The notes under the pieces were generated by a model. It made no database searches and was not told the DNA's origin. It worked only from the letters and a program-made list of their open reading frames with translations. DNA of 64,000 nt, from positions 3,038,001-3,102,000 of the forward strand of contig JAYJMM010000034.1 in assembly GCA_037349105.1 (NCBI GenBank). Direction: 5' to 3'. The position numbers and the translations under genes were made by a program. Source of the stretch: Limnomonas spitsbergensis (taxonomy: Eukaryota; Chlorophyta; Chlorophyceae; Chlamydomonadales). This document shows, one piece after another, positions 38,794 to 49,900 of the stretch. Position 1 is the first letter of the stretch; each line of letters opens with the position of its first letter.

Positions 38794-41700
38794 TCAGGCG
38801 CAAGGGGCGACTTCTTGCCAGAAGACGGGAGCGCGGTCGCGTAAAAGCTCTTCCGCCTTTGAGGCGGGTCCGGCCTTCCGATGGGCTCTGACTTGAATGT
38901 CCTGCACACGCAGGTTGAGCATGGGAGTGATAAAGGAACAGACCACACATGACTAGGGTTTTCCTGCACACGCAGACTAAAAACAAGAACCTTAACCCTC
39001 AACCTACCCTTAACCCTCAAGGCCTGCACCTTAACCAAACCCTTGACCAAACATCTACCCTGAACTGACCATCATCTTATGAGCAGAGTAGCAGACCACA
39101 CATAACTACATGAAATCGTCCTGCACTCGCAGACCACAATGTTTTGAACCCTTGACTCTGAACCCTATATTCTTACTGAATGGCAGATCCACAAATATCA
39201 GCAGCAGACGGAGACCGTCGGGCTGCGCCGGGCCCACACGGCCATAGGCCGTGGTTTTGCTGAATTACAGCTGTTAGTTGTCACCAGGAGCGGCATATAT
39301 CTTCAGGCCATGAATCAACACGCTTGGAGCCTGACAGGTGCCTGATTCTTACTAAACGACATTATCAACACTCCGGCAGCAGGTCCACTCGTCCAGTAGG
39401 TTTTCCTGAGAATATTCCCATAAGAAAACCATCCCCAAGATGGTGTGACTGATCCTTACTTTACGGCATTGTCAGCAGCAAAGTTCGACCGGCTGGCTGC
39501 GCCGGGCAGCTTGCGAGTCATGGAGGAGCCAAAGCCGACCATCACTCCTTGGGGCATTTTGAGCTTAGCTGTCGGTGACCTTGGATCGTCCAGAGGATTC
39601 TCCTTGCCTGACTTCAGAATCCCACCTGAACAGACAGAGGCAGCAGTGGCGAGATCAGCATATACTTACGTGTCTGGGTCTGCCGGCAGCTCGCTTTCCA
39701 AATAATTGGCAAGGACTGGCAGAGGGGCAGGACGGGTCTTGAGTGGGCAAGGTGCCAAGCTGCTGCTTTTTAAATGGTCATCATGTTGCTGGGAGCAGGC
39801 CGATATTGGGCGGCTTGATTTCAAATAGGAAGCCCGACCTAATTCAATACGGGAGTCCGAGAGTGATGGGGAGGGAAATGGAGAGGGCACTGACCCGTTC
39901 TGATGCTCGTAGAAGTGTACATGGAGTCCTCAGCAGCAGCAGCAGCAGCAGTAGCCGCAGCAGCAGCAGTTGGAGCCTCCGCAGCCGCAGCAGTCGCAGC
40001 GGCCTCGGCAGCAAGCACCTCCAATCTAGACGACTCAGACTGCGATCATCAAATCGTTGCCAAGGGTGCACATTTATTTCGGCGAGGAGGTAGGATCAGT
40101 GCATCAGGCAATGATTTGTGTACGAAGCACAAAAACACGAAAATGTGCCTACTCAGCACCCGCCACTGGGTCTCTGACCGAAATATGACCGGCCTACAGC
40201 CAGTGGCCCAAGATAGAGCTTGCTACACCAGGCCCTACAAGCCGCAGGACAGATTGCAACTTAAGTAGAGCTGAAGCACCCTCATATAAACAGAGACACT
40301 GGGTTACACAGGAATTTGATGTGCGCAGCCAGCCGTAGCTCTTCACAACAGAGCCGGCAATGTGGACCAACCCATCAGCTGAGGTACGGCAGCGGTTCTG
40401 CCGTTTACTTGAGCGTGCTTCAGCTACAGTCACATCACCTTGGCCAGCCAAAGGTGGCCCGTATCTTGCAATGAAACAAATGCTGATTGTGTTCCTACAC
40501 TAGCGTTGACGCTGCTAGGCACTGAGCTACAACTCAATTGCCCCAGTGCATTTTTATTTTAGACAGCGGTGAATCGTGGCCTGCAACTCTACTGCCCAAT
40601 GCATTATGATTGTATGATTCTCGATGCCAATGAACCGTCGACCTGCCAATCGAATGCCCCTCATACATATTGATTTTCAACACCTCTGAACCTGCGGCCC
40701 AATTGCCCCATGCACTTTGATTTTTGATGCCAGTGAGTACGTGACATGCGTCTTGCCTGCCTTCAATGCATAACCATATCGGACGCCAGTGCTGCACAAC
40801 TCACCACCCATTCGTGCATCCCCTTCTCCACTCCCTTCAGCATTGCTCTCACAGCCGCTTTCGAACGAATATCCTCCTACAAACACAATTTGAATACATG
40901 GTACAGTCGTGCATGTCCTCATGTCTTTTCATGGGGCAGAGGCCAACGAGAAAACAGCATAGGCAATGTTACGCAGGCGAATGGATAGTGAGGCACGCAA
41001 CGCCATGATGCACCAATTTCCATGATTCGCCAACCAGAACAGTACGGGTTGTGCAGTGCCCCAATGCGCTTATTTTTTCAAGTTTGCATTCATCACAGCT
41101 TTCATGCCAGTTAAACTACAGTCGAGCTAAAGCTTCACTCAGGCGGTGCACCATAAAATGAGGGGAACTGGCACCTACATGCAGCATGCAGCATGTAGCA
41201 TGAAGATGCCGGTTTTCCCTCAGCGATTTAGGCGCCGGTGCTGTTATCCCCATCGACAAGCTGTTTCCTCACCCCCATTTTCTTTGCCACGGTTTCCATT
41301 TGCTGCTCCTCCAGAAGCTGTTGTTCATGCTGAAAAACAAAGCAGGCACGGGTTCAGATTTAAAGGTTAAGGGTCCAGGGTTTTATACGCAGAACCCACG
41401 GGCTGATCTCCTTGAAGGTTCGTAATGAAAAATAGTGCAGGAAAAAAACAAAGTCATTCAGAACACCACGGGCCCAGCATACAAGAGTGCCCCGCCAAGC
41501 CATGCGCCATTGCAATGCTGTGTCAAGCAGCTTGCGAAAAGGATGAAGCATGCAACAAGCGATCGTCAGGCGTGCTAATCATGCAGGATCTCACACCAGT
41601 GTGGATCAGCTTCGATTCAGCAAAATGACGAATTCACAGCCATAGGCCGTTGGGGTGTAGTACAGCAGGCCCTCCTGCTTGGGCCACTGGCTGGAGGCTG

Positions 41701-42325
41701 ATGAGGGTTTGGTCCCCATTGCAATGAGGGTTTGGTCCCAGGGCAATCCCTCAACTGTGGTCTAGCATGCAATGTAAAACACAAACTGGAGATTCTGCAG
41801 GATCCTCGGCCACCCCTGCCCCTACATAAGCAGCCTGCATTCAGCCAGTCATGACCGCAGGAAAAATACATTCAAAGGTGTCATGCTCAGCTTACCAAGC
41901 ATATAAGGTGTGCATGCGTTTCAAACGAGGTGGCCTCCAAGCCCATTTCTTGTACGGCATCCCATCGCTCTGATGGCTTAAACTTCGCCGGCACCTTTCC
42001 ACGCGCACGTCTAGCGTCCTTTATATTCTGGAGCGTATCTTCAGGTGGCACTATGGACACGTCTATGTCCGCATCTCGCAATTGCGCGTCTGAGAAAACA
42101 GTGAGGGGCGCAGTGTCAGTGGGAGCTTGTATGCCCAAGGTTTCATGAGGACGAGTAAGAAGTGTGCTCCATTGTGTGCTCCATTCCTGTTAATTGATCG
42201 TCTTGAGCGAGGCGAAGCGCTTGGCAGAGGGGCTGACAAGGTCATCAAGAGCACCCCATGATAGGTAGCTATTCGTGGCCTGTCATATTCTCACCTATGT
42301 CACCCATACCGTCTTCAAGATCCAT
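38794..42325 (-). CDS. Unrecognised 190-aa protein, 6 exons
   Basis: I reconstruct exons 42325-42295, 42089-41896, 41329-41273, 39737-39670, 39579-39465 and 38901-38794. All have GT-AG sites and every phase agrees, including a phase-1 and a phase-2 junction, which is unlikely by chance. The protein starts MDLEDGMGDID. It has a basic-acidic middle (ARRARGKVPAKFKPSERWDA, then VQEMGLEATSFETHAH), a short Glu/Gln helix (EQQLLEEQQMETVAKKMG), and ends in LLRDRAPVFWQEVAPCA. It looks soluble, with no signal or membrane segment. I cannot name a family. The ATG is provisional because the frame stays open further upstream. Intron 2 contains SINE-like sequence and CAG-type runs. Intron 4 and intron 5 regions show exon-edge copies. 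Confidence 0.65.
38985..39065 (-). repeat. Telomere-like CCCTTAACCCTCAA tract
   Basis: Successive ACCCTTAACCCTCAAGG-like motifs lie in the last intron of the unrecognised minus-strand gene, close to its final exon. Confidence 0.5.
39188..39465 (-). repeat. Copies of the donor end of exon 5 (190-aa gene)
   Basis: The exon end at 39465-39515 (minus strand GAACTTTGCTGCTGACAATG) recurs in decayed form at about 39352-39400 and 39188-39245, each followed by a TAGTAAGAAT or CAGTAAGAAT donor-like motif. Spacing is about 110-160 bp. Confidence 0.65.
39930..40010 (+). repeat. CAG-type triplet-rich tract
   Basis: Runs of AGCAGCAGCAGCAGCAG, broken by CCG and TTG triplets, lie inside intron 3 of the minus-strand 190-aa gene. 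The long alanine/leucine/serine frames across it are by-products of the triplets. Confidence 0.75.
40161..40303 (+). repeat. SINE-like dispersed repeat, fairly complete copy
   Basis: It contains TGACCGGCCTACAGCCAGTG, then GCCCAAG, a middle with CAGGCCCTACAAGCCGCAGG, then TAGAGCTGAAGCACCCTCAT and TAAACAGAGACACTGGG. The same order of blocks is found at 52.1 kb and 63.8 kb on the other strand. Confidence 0.7.
40530..40760 (-). repeat. Degenerate approximately 70-bp tandem repeat
   Basis: Four diverged units contain CAATTGCCCCATGCACTTTG-like sequence followed by TTTTNGATGCCAGTGA-like sequence, in intron 3 of the 190-aa gene. Confidence 0.6.
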
Positions 42326-43746
42326 GGGAGAACATAGCGTCCGATAGGAGAGAGTTCTGTCTACTGGACACCTGTCCTTCACACCGCCTCAATACCCTTA
42401 AACACCGCTACTACCGGTGTTAATAATGTGTTACAGCCACTGGAACTGGTCGTAAGGGTGCCAGAAGGAGGGAAAGATTCCGTCTCGGCTACGCACTGAC
42501 TAGCAAGGGAAAACGTGAAATTCATACCAGGGTTCATACCCACCACGTCCACATGGACTGTGGTTCAGGTTCTCGCCCTGTTCGTACTGTTCCCCGGGAG
42601 GTGGTGGCCAGGGGTGCAGGTCCAGATGAGTCAGAGGGTTGGTTCCACCGATTTGTGTTGAGGAGTTGGTAACAGGTAGCCCTTCATAGATCAGGAAAGC
42701 ACTCTTGCATGGGAAGAAAAGATGAAAAACTGCAGAGATAAAGTTTGCATCCACCGTTTGCTGGCTGACATGACTTGCTTGGCTCTGGTTACAGCCCCGG
42801 ACGACATGCCCCCATTCAATTATGATGACACAAACCGTCAGGGGGGCGCCACCAGGAATCGTTGCTTCCCTATGGACACCCTACAGAGATGGCGCTGCAG
42901 GCGGCAAACAGGCAAGGAACCTCCTTAAGCTGCTATCTTGACCTAGCCCTGAGCCGGAGTAGCGCTAGTGCCCATGCAACTGGCCCTGGAGCCTCCTCAC
43001 TGAGCATTGGGCCAGCCACTCTGAAGGAGGAAAAGCAGCCCGGTTAGATATCGGAAAGGGCAGTACAATCTGAAAGCAGTACAAGCAGAAAGTTAAGTCA
43101 CAGCACTACAGCAGACGGAATCCTCAAAGTACGGTGCAGCCATACGTCGTGACACTACTGCCCCCTTGCAGATTAAAGCCAATACCAGCCGAGCCTTTCG
43201 AGCAGGGCCCAGAGGTGCGACGTCATGAAAATGCTCGCCTCAGGGATCAGGAACGTATGGACAACTTGTCTCTGTCTTGACTTGTGATACTTTTTGCTCA
43301 GCATTAGGAGGGAGGACTTTTTCCAACCAAAGGTCTGTCATGAGCTCAGCTCCTATGCGCCATATAGGGGTTACGGGTTACGATTGAGCATTCCCACTTC
43401 CCCCCCCCCAAAAATCCTTCAGATTTGTGCATGACTACGCCTAAGCCTTGCACATTTTTCTTAGTCACATGGCCAACCATTCGCGAGTGGCAGACCGCTG
43501 ACCACAAGCCAGGTGGTGAATTTGCCAAGCTTTTACAGTCCATCCCATTGGATGCATGGGACTTGTGCCCGTAAACCGGTACAGGCACTAAATGCGCTAG
43601 GACAGGGAGCAAAGAACAGCCTGCCTTTTCAGGGCTCCAGCATCAGGTCAAGGCAGGGCCCATGGGTTGGACCACTTGCTGGGCGACCGGTCAATCCTTG
43701 TGGTTGCGCTGTCACAGCTTTGCAAGCCGCTGTCTTTATGTTTTAG
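42326..43746. other. Region between divergent genes; possible 5' exons
   Basis: On the plus strand, 42797-42910 has an acceptor (TTACAG), an open frame reading PDDMPPFNYDDTNRQGG and a possible GC-type donor (CAGGCAAGG). It could be a 5' exon of the plus-strand gene at 43.7 kb, but I cannot connect it. On the minus strand 42500-42735 is open (reading THLDLHPWPPPPGEQYEQGE) and could be an upstream exon of the 190-aa gene. A solo LINE 3'-end repeat lies at 43535-43620. Confidence 0.35.
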
Positions 43747-44657
43747 TTGCTGGCGGCATCAATCAATTTGGTGCGACATAGTGACGGTAAGGGAGAAACA
43801 GACTCAGAAACGTCAGTGTTTACTTTATTGTGTTCCAGGCAGTTTGGGGGAGGTTGCCAGGGGCCCAACACTGGGTCGATTGAAGCTAATCCTGGAGCGG
43901 CCGGTGGCCCAAGGAACTGGAATGTGGCGAGTCTCACCCACAGGGCTCAGGTAAGTATCCTCCGCAGGATAAACAAAACAAACAAAATAATCTTGCGCCC
44001 CATCACCCTCCCCACCCTCGCACAACCCAAAGCGCAGTATGCCATGCTTCCGATGATAGTGAACTTCCTGACAAATATCCAGGGTATGCCCGTTTTCGGC
44101 TTAACGTCCAAAGTCGTGTTATTTCAGCTGAACGGTTTCCTCAGGATCCAGATCAGTGACATCACACCTCAGGGTCCTGATCAATGACAACACACCTCAG
44201 GGTCCAGGTCAATGATAGTACACCTCAGGGTCCAGGTCAATGACAACATACCTCAGGGTTCAGGTCAATGGTATTACTGATATTACACCGCAGGTTCCAG
44301 GTCAATGGCATTACACCTTAGGACTCCTCCCCAGGGATCCTCTCCAGAATGACTTCAACTGAGGTCAGCTGGGTGTCAAGGTCAGCATGGATGCTTCACA
44401 GATTCCGCCGTTTGTCGTTTTGCAATGAGTAGTATCTTGAAGCAAGGCCAGCACGTTGCTGAGACAGTACTGGTACACACTACACAGCCCCTCCAAACAT
44501 GTGCTACATGGCCCTTCAAAGAACACGGGTAGGAAGGCAAGTATGACACTCGCGTGACTCACAATACCTCTTTCTTGTCCTTATGCCTCCTTCTGTCCCA
44601 ACCAGACATTTGGGTACCCACGCGACCGATGTTGGTCAGCAGGGCCAGGGTGCTTGA
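43747..44657 (+). CDS. 3' exons of an unrecognised gene (partial)
   Basis: Four exons join in phase: 43747-43786, 43839-43950, 44060-44155, 44606-44657. They encode about 99 residues, including ASINLVRHSDGSLGEVARGP, GRLKLILERPVAQGTGMWRV, ELPDKYPGYARFRLNVQSR and a short end HLGTHATDVGQQGQGA. All introns have GT and AG borders and the frame is kept through phases 0, 1, 2 and 2. Text such as LILERPVAQGTGMWRVSPTG looks like a conserved globular protein, but I do not recognise the family. The 5' part, including the start codon, is not located. Exon 3 and the last exon are each followed by tandem copies of their own ends. The last exon is the least certain. Confidence 0.5.
44140..44325 (+). repeat. 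Tandem copies of an exon donor junction, about 31-bp unit
   Basis: The exon end CTCAGGATCCAGATCA followed by GTGACATCACAC is repeated about five more times as CTCAGGGTCCAGGTCA followed by ATGACAACACAC and variants. In the copies the donor GT is mostly changed to AT. Confidence 0.78.
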
Positions 44658-44710
44658 GCAGGGCCAGGGTGCTTGAGCAGGGCCAGCAGGGTGCTTGAGC
44701 AGGGCCAAAC
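44636..44710 (+). repeat. Short tandem copies of GCAGGGCCAGGGTGCTTGA
   Basis: The end of the proposed last exon, including its TGA stop (GGCCAGGGTGCTTGAGCA), recurs twice more directly downstream. Confidence 0.8.
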
Positions 44711-46987
44711 CCTGTTTTAGAGCCAGCCCTTGTTAGGGTCGTTGCGATCTAACAACATTTGACAGGCCATGCCCGTAGACTAAAATCATCACCACAGTAA
44801 GTTAAGAACAGTGCATACCCGCTGGGCCCTGCCGAGCGCTCGGCCGCGAGGGGCTGGTAGGGACTGACTACGCTCAATTCCAACTACCACCGCAATAAGT
44901 GCTGCTGCTCCGTTGTTGGTGGTCCGAGCGTTCTCAACACGCCGTGCTGTCGACCCCCCGTCAGAATTGCATGCCATTCACAGGTTCATTTCACGACATG
45001 GGCCTTAGTCCTAATGCGATGCACAGGGCAAGCAAAACATGGGATTCTACAAAGGGTGCATTGGCACTGTCAGCATGGGCCCCTGGGTGCATAGCTGTAT
45101 GCCACATGCCCCAGCTAACCATGAAGGGGTGGCAATAGTAGTTATTATTTTGGTGCATACCTAGACGCCTTTGGTAGGCCGCTGGGCTGCCACCGCTGGG
45201 CCGATGGGCGTCAAGCCTTGACCGGCCTACAGCCAGTGGTCCAAGCAAGCAATGCACTGGACGTGCTACACTCTCGTGGAAGGGCACATGTCCCATGCAT
45301 CAAATGTGATATTCTGTTGGACTGAAACAACTTCACAATAAACAACTTCACTCTGCGCCCTGCCAAATGTAGGCCGCGTTGTAGCGGAGATGAACTACTG
45401 ATGAAGCACCCTGAAATAAACACTGGGTATGAGCCGCCACATGGACATCGTTCGACTCACACACGTTCATAAAGTAACTCCCTTTTGCTTGGACTTGCCA
45501 AAGTGGGAGGCAGGCCGCCCAACCTTTCAAAACCTGAAACCCTAACACTAAAATAGCCCGGATTGGTGCGCTTGTGGCCCTCGTTGTCAGCTGAGGAAAG
45601 GCGAGCAGGGACAGGAAGGGCACACCAGCAACCAGTAAGCAATGGCACCACCGCAATAACTGTTGCCTAAAAATTAAGGGTTAGGTCGGGGAAAATGCTA
45701 CCCTGCCTCAGGACCCCTCTAGCTTAAGCACGCTTCACCACCAGAAGCCCCCCTAGGAGCTACTGCAAATGTCTCCACTTCAGCCGGGGGGGAAAGGTAA
45801 CCAGCCTGCAGAGGGTGGTAAAAAGCAGACAGGACGCCAGACAAGAAGCTGCATCCTTGGACATTAGGAGGGGGAAAGGGCTTACGGTTACACTTCTGGG
45901 CTGAGCAGGGGTGGGATGCACTTGCTTTTATGGACTGTGCTGTGGGCATTGCTGAGGGTTAGCCTCTAGGGAGTCTGAGGCGCCGGTGCCGTTTGCCTTT
46001 CCGGCCTTCTCCTTTGGTCATTTTTGTTGTTGTTGTTGTTGTTCGTTGCCCCCTTTTTCGTTTCTTCTCTTCTCCCTTCTGATCAGTGGGGCGCCCTCGC
46101 GGCGGCCCTTGCTTTCCTGGACTTTCCTTTTTTTCGAGGCTTTGTTGAGGGCTAGTCTCTAGTGAAAGTCAGGTGTTGGACTTGGTCTTCTTTGCCTTCC
46201 AGGCCTCTCCTTTTGTTCCTTCCCCCCTCTCTTCCTTTTAATTTCTTATTTTCTCCCTTCTGAACAGTTGGGCGCCCACGCGGCCGAGCTTTGAGCGGGC
46301 CCAGAGGTGTAACGTTATTGACTTCTGGGCCCTGATAAACAAGGCCCAGCCGCTTGGCTGGGCGTCGAATCAAATTGCACAAGTATCTGTTACCCCTTGA
46401 TCCAAAGTGTAGCAGGTGCGCTGCTCTTGTGCAATTATAAACAGGCCAGGTGTCCAAGCACATGCTCTGCAGATCTTACCAGTTGCCTTGATAATTACAC
46501 CAAATGCTAGGTGCCAACAGGGTGCCAACCTCCAACCACCAGTCTGGAGCTCTGGACCGGGATGCTGACACGCGACCACACAAAAAAACAGTTAGCAGGC
46601 CCGGCGCGTTGCCCTTGTGGCCCAGAGTTGTGGCCCCATCGTTCGTCTGGGAAGGGAGTGTGCGGGCAGTGGATAGGCATTCCGGCTACGAGCATTCACT
46701 CGGCCGCGATAACTCGTGCGCCGCTGGTGCAGCTGCTCGAATTGATTGATCAGCTGTTCGTGAGGAGATGCCGTAGGATTACCGCAGGTTGCGTGTGGCG
46801 AGTAAATACCGGTAGGGTTTCGAAGGCAATTGTTTCAACCAGGGGGCTTCAACCGCTTTCAACGCACGGCCTGTGGACAGCACGCGTTCGAAACCTTGAT
46901 TCATAAAATACCTCAAATTATCTCAATCGAATTAGGTGTGTATATTTCAGGAAGAACTACTGCCATCTATCGACCTCGAAGGTTCCA
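44711..46987. other. Intergenic region with LINE 3' ends and a nested SINE-like copy
   Basis: At 45180-45430 a SINE-like copy is interrupted at about 45280-45385 by a LINE 3'-end piece in minus orientation. At 45900-46330 a LINE 3' UTR without coding sequence lies on the plus strand. The segment from 46.35 to 46.99 kb is the presumed promoter of the J-protein gene. No other gene is supported. Confidence 0.5.
45900..46330 (+). mobile_element. LINE 3' UTR remnant
   Basis: It matches the 3' UTR of the 12.2-kb LINE copy: GTTGTTGTTGTTGTTGTTC, CTTCTCCCTTCTGATCAGTG, then the second block with GGTGTTGGACTTGGTCTTCT, and the box GGGCGCCCACGCGGCCGAGC ending near GTAACGTTATTGAC. Confidence 0.75.
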
Positions 46988-49900
46988 ATGGCTCCCATCG
47001 TCTCTCACAACATCCGTTGCCCGCGAACTGCAGTGTCAGTTTCTTGTGCCAGTCGACATGCATGCATTCGTGGCAACTCAACTAAGGTCAAGCGAAGCGG
47101 AGTCTCTACCATCGGCACCAGGTCCTCACGGCTCATAACGCGCGCACGCCCGGAAGACGTCGAGGACGACATGCTATACAGAGGAGAGAGCTTTTACGAC
47201 ATCATCGGAGCGGTAGGTGCGCTGTGGCGCATGAGTGGCAGGACCACAGACGAACAGATCTGATCGCACCTGCTGCCTTGGAGTACCCACCCGCCACCTA
47301 CTACCTGATGACCGGCGGTAATGAAGCTGTAGTGAACCCTAGTCGAAATCTCACTTTGCGCAGGGACGGTGGGCACATGCAATGCCTGACACAGTTTGAA
47401 TTTAGGTGCCACAGCTGCATCACGGCTGCAGGCCACAAGGCCTGGTTCAGCACTGCCTGGGCCACCAGCCGAGTCCTGAACTATAAGAGAAAAACAGTGA
47501 ATGAAGGGTTTGGTCCCCACTGGCCCACTGGTGGCCGCCAAGTGGACGGTCAAAAGTGGTTTGGTGCGCACAAAGCAAGCACTGCTTCCTGAACACAAAG
47601 CACTGAGCCTCCGTTGTGCTGGTGGGATACTGTGTCCACTGTCTAGGATGTGTGCGGGGGAGGTGCCATGCTTGTGCTCATGGTAACATGATACGGTGCA
47701 ATACGGCACAGGTTAAGCCAGGCTGTGTATTTGAGGTTGCACAGTACGGCACAGGCTTGGCCAGAGTGTGTTATCGTAGATGCACAATATGGCACAGGTT
47801 TAGCCTGATTTTGCTGTCAAGATGACACAATACATCGTGATGCAGCATAGGTTGCGCCGGATAGTGCTAACATGGTGATCCTGCCCTCATGTGGCTCATG
47901 CACGACCTCCTTACAATGATTCCTGCAGGCTCCAGATGCTTGTAGAAAGGACATTCAAGCGCGCTTACTACCTGGCCTACTGCAGCAAGTTGAATGATTG
48001 TCCTGCCCTTATCGTTTTGCCCTCATGCTGCAACACCTCCTAACAAAGATTCCTGCAGGCCCCAGATGCTGACAGCAAGGACATAAAGCGCGCCTACTAC
48101 CTGGCCTACTACAGCATGTTTAATGATTGTCCTGCCCTTATTGCTTAGCCCTCATGCTCCGTCTCATTGCAATGATTTTTCAGGCCCCAGATGCTGACAG
48201 CAAGGACATCAAGCGCGCCTACTACAGCATCATGCGTGACTCCCACCCAGATCAGGTCGGAGTACAGTACGAGGAATCGACCGAGTTCTGCAAGATGCTG
48301 AACGAGATTTACGAGGCGAGTATTCCAGGGTAGTAGCCTGGACGGCTTTGCCTCTCCGAGCAGATCACATTGTTTATGTCTACCGGCATGCCCTTCAGCT
48401 ACTAATTAGCTGCACTATACTGACCATATCCCATGGCCTATGATTATGGTGGCCTGGCGCAAGAAAACCTGGTGCTGGGGCCACCGACCATAAGCAGGTT
48501 TGGTCCTCATCGGCCCAGTTGTGGCAGCCGACGGGGCCCTCTGAAGGTGGCCTGGCATACTGAGAAATAAAGGCTGATACGTTAATCTTATTACATAGGG
48601 TTTGGCAATGCTGATGGTGACATCTAGCAGCAGATGTGTTGAGCGGTATTGCGCCAGATGTCAAAAGTGGCATTGCAATACCCAAATAACTTAACAGCCA
48701 ACACCAGCTTGTGCTCCCACCCACATGTTAGCTTGCATGGGCATGATGCATGGCAAGCCTTGGACTTGACAGCATGTGTTCGACAGCATCTCGTGTTATC
48801 ATGATGGTCGTTTTTTCTTGTTCTGCCACCTAATTTTACCATAGTTGTTGATTCTTCTATTCCTTGAGCCTCGGGGGTGGCCTCCCACTTAAGGTTACAA
48901 GCGCATGATTTGTGATGCTGCATGATGCCATGATCCCAGGCCATGATCCCAGGCCATGATCCCAGGCCATGATCCCAGGCCATGATCCCAGGCCATGATC
49001 CCAGGCCATGATCCCAGGCCATGATCCCAGGCCATGATCCCAGGCCATGATCCCAGGCCATGATCCCAGGCCATGATCCCAGGCCATGATCCCAGGCCAT
49101 GATCCCAGGCCATGATCCCAGGCCATGATCCCAGGCCATGATCCCAGGCCATGATCCCAGGCCATGATCCCAGGCCATGATCCCAGGCCATGATCCCAGG
49201 CCATGATCCCAGGCCATGATCCCAGGCCATGATCCCAGGCCATGATCCCAGGCCATGATCCCAGGCCATGATCCCAGGCCATGATCCCAGGCCATGATCC
49301 CAGGCCATGATCCCAGGCCATGATCCCAGGCCATGATCCCAGGCCATGATCCCAGGCCATGATCCCAGGCCATGATCCCAGGCCATGATCCCAGGCCATG
49401 ATCCCAGGCCATGATCCCAGGCCATGATCCCAGGCCATGATCCCAGGCCATGATCCCAGGCCATGATCCCAGGCCATGATCCCAGGCCATAATTCCAGGC
49501 CATGATCCCAGGCCATGATCCCAGGCCATGATCCCAGGCCATGATCCCAGGCCATGATCCCAGGCCATGATCCCAGGCCATGATCCCAGGCCATGATTCC
49601 AGGCCATGATCCCAGGCCATGATCCCAGGCCATGATCCCAGGCCATGATCCCAGGCCATGATCCCAGGCCATGATCCCAGGCTTGGGTCCAATAAAGCTT
49701 TGGTGGACAGCAGATCACTGGGACACCTGTGCCCTTAACTCATGACCCTCGGCCTTGAAGCCTACAAAAACATATGGTAAGGCTTGATAACGACATAATT
49801 GCATGACTTCAAACAATTCGCTGTGCTGCAGACGCTGATGGACCCCGAGCGACGGAACGCATACGACGACCTGGCTGGCTTCAGTTATGACGCGACCAAC

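Noticed and set aside
38691..39050. Minus-strand frame ending in KPSGFGQRKDPPRKTASGNLS as the last exon of the 190-aa gene
   Set aside because: The splice phase from the previous exon (phase 0 at 39465) selects another frame, ending in FWQEVAPCA at 38794.
39903..40268. Alanine-rich plus-strand frame and leucine-rich minus-strand frame
   Set aside because: Both arise from CAG-type triplets inside an intron of the minus-strand 190-aa gene.
48624..49718. Long minus-strand frames (265-364 aa) of repeated WDHGLGSWPGIMA
   Set aside because: They are produced by the 13-bp minisatellite; all three frames are open because no unit contains a stop in that direction. There is no start context or family likeness.
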